This document shows, piece after piece, positions 1 through 6,239 of a stretch of 64,000 nt of DNA. The stretch covers positions 62,001-126,000 of the forward strand of contig NZ_JAOTIN010000003.1 of NCBI RefSeq assembly GCF_025660655.1, given 5' to 3'. Made by a program: the position numbers and the translations under genes. Within the stretch, counting starts at the first letter, position 1. Each line of letters starts with the position of its first letter. The notes under the pieces were generated by a model, which was given only the letters and a program-made list of their open reading frames with translations, ran no database searches and had not been told where the DNA came from. The DNA is from Streptococcus sp. CSL10205-OR2. Lineage in GTDB: Bacteria > Bacillota > Bacilli > Lactobacillales > Streptococcaceae.

Positions 1-1221
1 TTTTTCACATCAGATGGTCCATGGCGAGCTACTTTAAGAGCAGGAAGCCTGATAGAAGATGATATTCTGCCGACAGGAAACTTTGGTTCTAAAGCACAAG
101 AAAACTTTAAAATGATGCAAGATTTCTTTGATGAGTATGGTAAAAAATGGCCACTCATGTGTATGGAATTTTGGGATGGATGGTTCAATCGTTGGGGTGA
201 AGATGTTATTAGACGCGACCCGGATGAATTAGCCCAGTCTGTTATGGATGCTTTAGAAATTGGTAGTGTCAATCTATATATGTTTCATGGGGGAACCAAT
301 TTTGGCTTCATGAACGGATGTTCAGCAAGAGGTCAAAAAGACTTACCTCAAGTAACATCTTATGATTACGATGCTATTTTAGATGAAGCGGGAAATCCTA
401 GTAAGAAATTTTACGCTCTTCAAAATCTCATGAAGAAAAGATTTCCAGAGTTATCATATAGCGAACCCCTCATTAAGAAGGCAAAAGCTTATGATAAAGC
501 AGAGTTAAAGGATAAAGTGAGTCTGTTTTCATTGATCGAAAATGAAAGCGATTACGTCTCTTCTTTCTATCCATTAAATATGGAAGAAATTGGTCAAAAC
601 ACTGGTTACACTCTCTATCACACTGTTATCGAAAAAGATAAAGCTGACGAAGAAAGATTACGTGTTATTGATGCTAGAGATAGAATAAAACTTTATGCTG
701 ATGATAAGTTAGTGACAACACAATATCAAGAAGAGATTGGAGAGGATATTTTATTCACTCCAGAAAGTAACGAAACTCATCTTAAGATATTGGTAGAAAA
801 CATGGGGCGTGTTAATTATGGACACAAATTAACAGCACCGACTCAGAAAAAAGGTCTGGGCAGAGGTGTCATAGCCGACTTGCACTACATTGGTAACTGG
901 AAAATTTATCCATTACCTCTTGAAAATCTCTCTAAAGTTGATTTTAATCAAGAGTGGCAAGAAGGAACACCAAGTTTCTACAAATATCAGATTACAATAG
1001 ATGATGTTAAAGATACTTATCTTGACATGTCTGGATTTGGAAAAGGTGTTGTCTTTGTAAACAATGTTAATATTGGTCGTTTCTGGAACAAGGGACCTAT
1101 ACTTTCTCTTTATTTACCACATGGATACTTAAAGCAGGGAGATAATGAGATTGTCGTCTTCGAAACTGAAGGACAATTCGTGGAAAGTATAACTTTTTCA
1201 GAAAAGCCTGTAATATTATAA
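1..1221 (+). CDS. bgaC: Beta-galactosidase, glycoside hydrolase family 35 (5' end outside window)
   Basis: The reading frame is open from the first base, so only the C-terminal 406 codons are seen. GH35 enzymes release terminal beta-linked galactose; the streptococcal BgaC type prefers Gal-beta-1,3-GlcNAc. The family nucleophile motif is visible at fragment residues 52-59 (MEFWDGW, Glu56), followed by the substrate-pocket stretch FHGGTNFGF and by a beta-sandwich C-terminal part ending in a jelly-roll-like segment (GFGKGVVFVNN..GRFW). No sortase motif is seen at the C-terminus, as expected for the intracellular or surface-associated BgaC form. It lies 23 bases before a mannose-family PTS and is probably its first operon gene, hydrolysing the sugar that the PTS brings in. 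Family assignment is firm; exact linkage preference is inferred from context. Confidence 0.87.
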   Translation, partial: FFTSDGPWRATLRAGSLIEDDILPTGNFGSKAQENFKMMQDFFDEYGKKWPLMCMEFWDGWFNRWGEDVIRRDPDELAQSVMDALEIGSVNLYMFHGGTNFGFMNGCSARGQKDLPQVTSYDYDAILDEAGNPSKKFYALQNLMKKRFPELSYSEPLIKKAKAYDKAELKDKVSLFSLIENESDYVSSFYPLNMEEIGQNTGYTLYHTVIEKDKADEERLRVIDARDRIKLYADDKLVTTQYQEEIGEDILFTPESNETHLKILVENMGRVNYGHKLTAPTQKKGLGRGVIADLHYIGNWKIYPLPLENLSKVDFNQEWQEGTPSFYKYQITIDDVKDTYLDMSGFGKGVVFVNNVNIGRFWNKGPILSLYLPHGYLKQGDNEIVVFETEGQFVESITFSEKPVIL

Positions 1222-1244
1222 AAAAAAGAAAAGTGAGGAAAATC

Positions 1245-1727
1245 ATGGCAATTATTGGTTCAAGAATTGATGGTCGTCTAATTCACGGTCAAGTAGCAAA
1301 CCTTTGGTCAACTTCTTTAGGAATTACTAGAATTATGGTAATTGATGATGAAGTTGCTGAGAATGCTATCGAAAAAGCAGGTCTTAAATTGGCTGTTCCA
1401 CCAGGAGTAAAATTAAGTATTTTACCTGTTGAAAAAGCAGCTAATAACATTATGGCTGGTAAATATGACGCACAACGTTTACTTATTGTGGCTAGAAGAC
1501 CTGATCGCTTCTTACGTTTAGTTGAGTACGGAGTACCATTGACTGAATTAAATGTAGGAAATATGTCTCAAACAGAAGAAACTCGTTCTGTTACACGTAG
1601 CATTAATGTCGTGGATAGTGATATTGAAGCATTCAAAGCACTTGACGCTAAAGGTGTTCACTTAACTGCTCAAATGGTTCCAAGTGATCCAATCAACGAC
1701 TTCATGCCTTTACTTAATAAGTTATAA
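1245..1727 (+). CDS. PTS mannose/sorbose-family EIIB component
   Basis: Phosphotransfer domain IIB of a mannose-family sugar PTS, 160 residues. The phosphorylated His is in the motif RIDGRLIHGQV (His14), near the N-terminus as in all EIIB-Man proteins. I start at ATG 1245 because the GTGAGGA ribosome site at 1233-1239 precedes it; the upstream in-frame GTG at 1233 lies within that site. It takes phosphate from the EIIA at 3482 and passes it to sugar bound by the EIIC/EIID pair. Pairing with bgaC resembles the S. pneumoniae bgaC-PTS cluster, suggesting a galactosyl-hexosamine or GalNAc-type substrate (inference). Confidence 0.9.
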   Translation: MAIIGSRIDGRLIHGQVANLWSTSLGITRIMVIDDEVAENAIEKAGLKLAVPPGVKLSILPVEKAANNIMAGKYDAQRLLIVARRPDRFLRLVEYGVPLTELNVGNMSQTEETRSVTRSINVVDSDIEAFKALDAKGVHLTAQMVPSDPINDFMPLLNKL

Positions 1728-1757
1728 TTTTTATCCAAATAAAAGGAGGAAACAACC

Positions 1758-2651
1758 ATGATTCAATGGTGGCAAATTTTACTTTTAACTCTTTACTCAG
1801 CATACCAAATCTGTGATGAGTTAACAATTGTTTCATCTGCTGGTTCACCTGTATTCTCAGGTTTTATCGCAGGTCTTGTAATGGGAGATGTGGCTACTGG
1901 TCTATACATCGGTGGTAGCTTGCAACTCGTTGTTCTTGGTGTAGGTACCTTTGGTGGTGCTTCTCGTATCGACGCAACTTCAGGAGCTCTTCTTGCGACT
2001 GCATTCTCAGTTGGTACAGGAATGGACAGAGAACTTGCAATCTCTGCAATTGCGGTACCTGTTGCGGCACTTATGGTATACACAGACGTATTAGGTCGTT
2101 TCTCAACTACTTACTTCGCACACCGTATCGACAAACATGTTGAAAACTTCAACTATAAAGGAATCGAAATTAACTACCTATTAGGTGCAATTCCTTGGGC
2201 ACTTTCTCGTGCACTTCCAGTATTCTTAGCACTTGCACTTGGTGGAGATGCCGTTGGAAATATCTCTGACTGGATTACTAATAATGCACAATGGATGGCT
2301 GATGGTCTTATCCTTGCAGGTAAAATGCTTCCTGGTGTCGGTTTTGCTATCTTACTTCGTTACCTTCCAGTTAAGAAAAACCTTCTATACCTTGGTTTAG
2401 GTTTTGCTATTACTGCTATGCTTACAACTCTTTACGGATACATCGGTACTCTTGCTGGTGGTGTAGGTGTTGTATCAGAAATCGCAGAAGCATTAGGTGG
2501 AGCACAATTTAACGGTCTTCCAATGATCGGTATTGCTGTTATCGGTTTTGCGTTAGCAGGAATTAGCTACAAAAACGCAGTTAGCGCTCCTGTAGCAGTA
2601 GCTTCTACTACTCAATCAGAAAGTGGGGAAATTGAAGATGACGAAATCTAA
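1758..2651 (+). CDS. PTS mannose/sorbose-family EIIC membrane component
   Basis: Integral membrane permease subunit of 297 residues with many Gly/Ala/Leu-rich helices, beginning MIQWWQILLLTLYSAYQICDE and including the glycine-rich GLVMGDVATGLYIGGSLQL signature of EIIC-Man/Sor proteins. An AGGAGG site precedes ATG 1758. The C-terminal ~25 residues are polar and end in an acidic tail. It forms the sugar channel with EIID; its stop overlaps the EIID start, indicating translational coupling. Confidence 0.9.
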   Translation: MIQWWQILLLTLYSAYQICDELTIVSSAGSPVFSGFIAGLVMGDVATGLYIGGSLQLVVLGVGTFGGASRIDATSGALLATAFSVGTGMDRELAISAIAVPVAALMVYTDVLGRFSTTYFAHRIDKHVENFNYKGIEINYLLGAIPWALSRALPVFLALALGGDAVGNISDWITNNAQWMADGLILAGKMLPGVGFAILLRYLPVKKNLLYLGLGFAITAMLTTLYGYIGTLAGGVGVVSEIAEALGGAQFNGLPMIGIAVIGFALAGISYKNAVSAPVAVASTTQSESGEIEDDEI

Positions 2652-3465
2652 TTACAAATTAACAAAAGCTGATTTTAATCAAGTTAATCGTCGTAGTTTA
2701 TTTACTTTCCAATTAGGATGGAACTATGAGCGTATGCAAGCATCAGGTTACCTTTACATGATCTTGCCTCAACTTCGTAAAATGTATGGAGATAACACTC
2801 CAGAATTGTTAGAAATGATGCGTACACATACGCAATTCTTTAACACTTCAAACTTCTTCCACACTATCGTTACTGGTATTGACCTTGCTTTGGAAGAAAA
2901 TGAAGGTACTGAATCAAAAGATACTGTTACAGGTATCAAAACTGGTTTGATGGGACCATTTGCCGCAATCGGTGATGCTTTGTTTGGTGCAACTGTACCA
3001 GCTATCATGGGTGGTTTGGCTGCTGGTCTTGCAATCGAAGGAAACCCAGTTGGTATCTTCCTTTGGGTAGCTGTAGCTATGGCAATCAACGTTTTCCGTT
3101 GGAAACAATTAGAGTTTGCTTACAAAGAAGGGGTAAACCTTGTTACAACAATGCAACACAGATTATCAGCTCTTACTGATGCTGCAACTGTTCTTGGTGT
3201 ATTCATGGTTGGTGCACTTATCGCAACAATGATTAACTTTAAATTTGGTTTTGCTCAAGACTTTGGTGGTGTTACATTTGATCTTCAAAGCACTCTTGAC
3301 AAAATCTTCCCAAGACTTGTACCAGCTATGTTTGCAGGATTTGTTTACTGGTTACTTGGCCGTAAAGGTATGACTTCAACAAAAGCAATCTTTGTTGTTA
3401 TCGCAATCGCTATCGGTTCAAAACTTATTACTAACTTCTTTGGTTTTGAAATCTTTACAGTCTAA
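2638..3465 (+). CDS. PTS mannose/sorbose-family EIID membrane component
   Basis: EIID subunit of 275 residues. I choose ATG 2638 (MTKSNYKLTKADFNQ); the GTG 15 bases earlier coincides with the ribosome-binding purines GTGGGGAA. The gene overlaps the EIIC stop by 14 bases. Family signatures are QLGWNYERMQASGYLYMILPQL near the N-terminus, the GLMGPFAAIGDALFG motif around residue 105, and hydrophobic helices at the C-terminus. Works as an obligate complex with EIIC to translocate and phosphorylate the sugar. Confidence 0.92.
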   Translation: MTKSNYKLTKADFNQVNRRSLFTFQLGWNYERMQASGYLYMILPQLRKMYGDNTPELLEMMRTHTQFFNTSNFFHTIVTGIDLALEENEGTESKDTVTGIKTGLMGPFAAIGDALFGATVPAIMGGLAAGLAIEGNPVGIFLWVAVAMAINVFRWKQLEFAYKEGVNLVTTMQHRLSALTDAATVLGVFMVGALIATMINFKFGFAQDFGGVTFDLQSTLDKIFPRLVPAMFAGFVYWLLGRKGMTSTKAIFVVIAIAIGSKLITNFFGFEIFTV

Positions 3466-3481
3466 TTAGGAGGCAAATCGA

Positions 3482-3886
3482 ATGAGTAAACACTTAGTTT
3501 TAGTTAGTCACGGATTATTCTGTGAAGAATTGAAAAAAAGTACAGAGATGATTATGGGCCCTCAAGAAAATATTCATGCGGTTAGTCTTTTACCAGAAGA
3601 AGGCCCAGATGATTTTCGTCAAAAATTAGAAGCAGTTGTTGAAGGTCTTGAAAACGTTGTTGTTTTTGCAGATCTCCTTGGTGGAACACCAGCAAACGTC
3701 GTTTCAAGAATGATGCTTGAAGGTAAGAAATTCGATTTCTATGTAGGTATGAATATGCCAATGGTTATCGGTTTCTTGAATGGTGTTTTACTTGACCAAG
3801 ATGTTGATATTGTAGAATTTGGTACAACAAATATTCAACATGTTAATGACGTGCTATTTAGTGATGATGATGACGAAGATGAATAA
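3482..3886 (+). CDS. PTS mannose-family EIIA component
   Basis: Soluble 134-residue EIIA of the mannose family. The first phosphoryl acceptor is His10 in LVLVSHGLF, and the DLLGGTPAN motif around residue 64 is the usual active-site loop. Start ATG 3482 follows AGGAGGCAAATCGA. The C-terminus is strongly acidic (DDDDEDE). It receives phosphate from HPr and donates it to the EIIB at 1245. Last gene of the PTS operon; a strong terminator follows. In several streptococci agaS and galM follow this PTS, and they are absent here. Confidence 0.92.
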   Translation: MSKHLVLVSHGLFCEELKKSTEMIMGPQENIHAVSLLPEEGPDDFRQKLEAVVEGLENVVVFADLLGGTPANVVSRMMLEGKKFDFYVGMNMPMVIGFLNGVLLDQDVDIVEFGTTNIQHVNDVLFSDDDDEDE

Positions 3887-3909
3887 TCAATAAGTCTTTA
3901 AGTATCCAA

Positions 3910-3939
3910 ACAGACCTACATTTGTAGGTCTGTTTTTTT
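3910..3939 (+). terminator. Rho-independent terminator of the bgaC-PTS operon
   Basis: A perfect 10-bp stem (ACAGACCTAC / GTAGGTCTGT) with a 4-base loop is followed by seven T residues, 24 bases after the EIIA stop. Confidence 0.93.
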
Positions 3940-3960
3940 GGTAAAAAATCAACAAAAAAA

Positions 3961-3986
3961 AACACCGCTGAAGCGGTGTTTTTTTT
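3961..3986 (-). terminator. Bidirectional terminator, mainly for the FMN reductase gene
   Basis: Stem AACACCGC / GCGGTGTT with TGAA loop, flanked by an A-run on the left and a T-run on the right, so it works in both directions. It lies just beyond the stop codon of the minus-strand reductase gene and backs up the PTS terminator. Confidence 0.9.
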
Positions 3987-3990
3987 CGTT

Positions 3991-4539
3991 CTAGTTGATT
4001 GACTCAAGAAGAACGTCAGCTTGTTTTTTAAGATTTTCTTTTACGTCTTCAGCAACTTCAAGTTTACCTGTTTGCCAAGCTTCAGGATTAACTTTAGATG
4101 CTGTAAAGTCACCAACAACATTTGTACGGATGAATGAAAGCATTTTGCTGTATTCAGCAAACAATGGCTCATGTCCACCATTACCAACTGAAGAAACAGT
4201 CACAACTTTTTGGTTGATTGCAGATGGTCCAGTTGGATCTGAAAGATCTAACGCACGTGATACCCAGTCTAAAAGGTTTTTAACTGCGCCTGGAACAGCA
4301 AAGTTGTAAATTGGAGAGAAAATCCAGATAGCGTCAGCAGCTTGGATTTCTTCACGTACTTTTGCAACTGCTGGAAGTACTGGTGATTCAAGGTCTTGGT
4401 TAAAGACAGGTACTTCAGAGAAGTCTAAGTATGATACTTCAGCTTTTCCAGAAAGTAGAGCTTCAGCCTCTTTAGCAAGTTGGTGGTTAAATGATTCTTT
4501 ACGTAATGATCCTACGATGAAAAGAATTTTTTTAGACAT
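3991..4539 (-). CDS. NADPH-dependent FMN reductase family (flavodoxin-like) oxidoreductase
   Basis: A 182-residue flavodoxin-fold protein. The N-terminal MSKKILFIVGSLRKESFNHQ is the FMN-phosphate-binding loop (GSLRKxSxN) and SPIYNFAVPGAVKNLLDWVSR is the second flavin/NADPH signature of the FMN_red family. Such enzymes reduce flavins or quinones in the cytoplasm with NAD(P)H. ATG 4539 is preceded on the minus strand by AGGAGAAATTTT. It is a single-gene unit, convergent with the PTS operon. The physiological substrate cannot be told from sequence. Confidence 0.87.
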   Translation of the reverse strand: MSKKILFIVGSLRKESFNHQLAKEAEALLSGKAEVSYLDFSEVPVFNQDLESPVLPAVAKVREEIQAADAIWIFSPIYNFAVPGAVKNLLDWVSRALDLSDPTGPSAINQKVVTVSSVGNGGHEPLFAEYSKMLSFIRTNVVGDFTASKVNPEAWQTGKLEVAEDVKENLKKQADVLLESIN

Positions 4540-4719
4540 AAAATTTCTCCTTAAAAATTATTTAGAATATGAAATAATTATATCTATAATTTTGTCATTT
4601 GTAAAGGGTTTTGTTCAAAAAAACTAAAATAATTTATCGAGCTTTATTTTATATTTTACTTTTTCTTTAAATTAATAGGAAAATTCAGGAATCAAATCAA
4701 TGATTTTTTAAATGAATTA

Positions 4720-4728
4720 TGATATATT
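4720..4728 (+). promoter_or_regulatory. Likely extended -10 promoter of the MATE gene
   Basis: TGaTATATT is an extended -10 element; no good -35 was seen. It would give a leader of roughly 78 bases before the GTG at 4813. Confidence 0.45.
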
Positions 4729-4774
4729 AATCTAGTGTCTTTTTGAGATAGAAGGCTTATTCTCTTGTTATTTC

Positions 4775-4788
4775 TGTCTTATAAGACA
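4775..4788. promoter_or_regulatory. 14-bp perfect palindrome, candidate operator for the MATE gene
   Basis: TGTCTTATAAGACA is a perfect inverted repeat 24-37 bases before the MATE reading frame and downstream of the likely promoter. Position and symmetry fit a repressor operator; no regulator gene is adjacent. Confidence 0.4.
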
Positions 4789-4812
4789 AAACGATAATGA
4801 AAAGAATGGTAG

Positions 4813-6183
4813 GTGTTTCATATTACTCAAGTATCAGAAACGAATAAAATGGGCACGATGTCCATCAAAAAATTAATTTTTAATATCTCATTGCCTATTA
4901 TGTTTTCAATGCTAGTTCAAGCGCTTTATAACATTATTGATAGCATGTTTGTTGCGCAAATTAATGAAAATGCTTTAACAGCTATTTCACTAGCATTTCC
5001 AGTACAAAACTTCAGAATTGCTGTTGCTGCTGGAACAGGTGTTGGGATAAACGCTCTTTTGTCTAAAAAATTAGGGGAAAAAGATTCTCGTGGTGCTAGT
5101 GATGCTGCTAACACAGGGATTTTTTTAAATACTTGTCATTCATTAATTTTCTTGGCAATTGGTCTTTTTGCTGTCAGACCTTTGATGATGCTTCAAACCT
5201 CAAATGAGGTTATTGCTGAATATGGTCAATCTTACTTAACTATTATTTGTGTCTTCAGTTTTTGTGCTTTTGCTCAAATCACGTTTGAACGCTTGTTACA
5301 ATCGACTGGCAGATCTGTCCTTAGTATGTATTCTCAAATATTTGGAGCTGTGCTAAATATTATTTTAGATCCAATCCTCATTTTTGGTTACTTTGGTTTT
5401 CCTGCTATGGGTGTTACCGGAGCCGCTATTGCAACAATTTTGGCACAAGCAATGGCATCTATGCTAGCTCTATACCTTAATATTAAATTTAATAAGGATA
5501 TTCAGTTATCTTTAAAGGGTATTTTGCATCCAATTAAATCTACTATAGTTAAAATATATTCTGTCAGTATCCCTTCAACCTTGATGGTTTCAATTGGTTC
5601 TTTGATGCTACTTATCATGAATCAGATACTACTTGGCTTTTCAACCACAGCAGTAGCTGTTTTTGGTGTTTACTTTAAACTGCAAAGTTTCTTCTTTATG
5701 CCTATTTTCGGTTTAAATGGTGGTTTAGTGCCAGTTTTAGCTTATAATTATGGGGCGCGTCAAAAAGAGAGAATAAATCAAGCCATTAAATTTGCCATGC
5801 TTTTAGCCATTACTATTATGGTGATTGGTTTAATCATTTTAGAGCTATTTCCAAAAGAACTACTATCCCTGTTTAACGCAACACCAAAAATGGAAACAAT
5901 TGGAATTGCAGCCTTACGGATCATTGCTTTATCATTTCCAATGGCTGCCGTAGGGATAACCATTAGTGGAGTGTTTGCAGCTTTTTCAAAGAGTATTTAC
6001 TCTTTAATGACATCTTTATATCGTCAATTAGTTATCTTAAGTCCAACGGCTTGGTTACTGTCTTTGACGGGAAATGTTAATAATGTGTGGTGGGCCTTTT
6101 TTGTCGCTGAGGTTGTCTCCATGTTTATCTCACTATTTTTCTATAATAAAATTAAAAAAGGTATTATTAATACATTAGAATAA
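4813..6183 (+). CDS. MATE-family efflux transporter
   Basis: A 456-residue membrane protein of the multidrug and toxin extrusion family with about 12 hydrophobic helices and the typical N-terminal segment KMGTMSIKKLIFNISLPIMFSMLVQ... and LYNIIDSMFVAQ. MATE proteins expel cationic drugs or metabolites using Na+ or H+. The start is uncertain. GTG 4813 gives the usual short polar N-terminus but lacks a clear Shine-Dalgarno sequence; ATG 4849 would begin at the conserved MGTMSIKK and also lacks one. AGGTG at 4811-4815 would be well placed for an ATT at 4822. The gene stands alone between a candidate operator and a terminator shared with the surface-protein gene. Confidence 0.9.
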   Translation: MFHITQVSETNKMGTMSIKKLIFNISLPIMFSMLVQALYNIIDSMFVAQINENALTAISLAFPVQNFRIAVAAGTGVGINALLSKKLGEKDSRGASDAANTGIFLNTCHSLIFLAIGLFAVRPLMMLQTSNEVIAEYGQSYLTIICVFSFCAFAQITFERLLQSTGRSVLSMYSQIFGAVLNIILDPILIFGYFGFPAMGVTGAAIATILAQAMASMLALYLNIKFNKDIQLSLKGILHPIKSTIVKIYSVSIPSTLMVSIGSLMLLIMNQILLGFSTTAVAVFGVYFKLQSFFFMPIFGLNGGLVPVLAYNYGARQKERINQAIKFAMLLAITIMVIGLIILELFPKELLSLFNATPKMETIGIAALRIIALSFPMAAVGITISGVFAAFSKSIYSLMTSLYRQLVILSPTAWLLSLTGNVNNVWWAFFVAEVVSMFISLFFYNKIKKGIINTLE

Positions 6184-6192
6184 GAAAATAAA

Positions 6193-6230
6193 AAAATCTC
6201 AGCATCCTTCAGATGTTGAGATTTTATTTT
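6193..6230. terminator. Bidirectional terminator between the MATE and surface-protein genes
   Basis: AAAATCTCAGCATC and GATGTTGAGATTTT form a 14-bp stem (one G-T pair) with loop CTTCA, with A-rich and T-rich flanks on opposite sides. It lies between two convergent stop codons. Confidence 0.9.
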
Positions 6231-6239
6231 CAATAAAAA

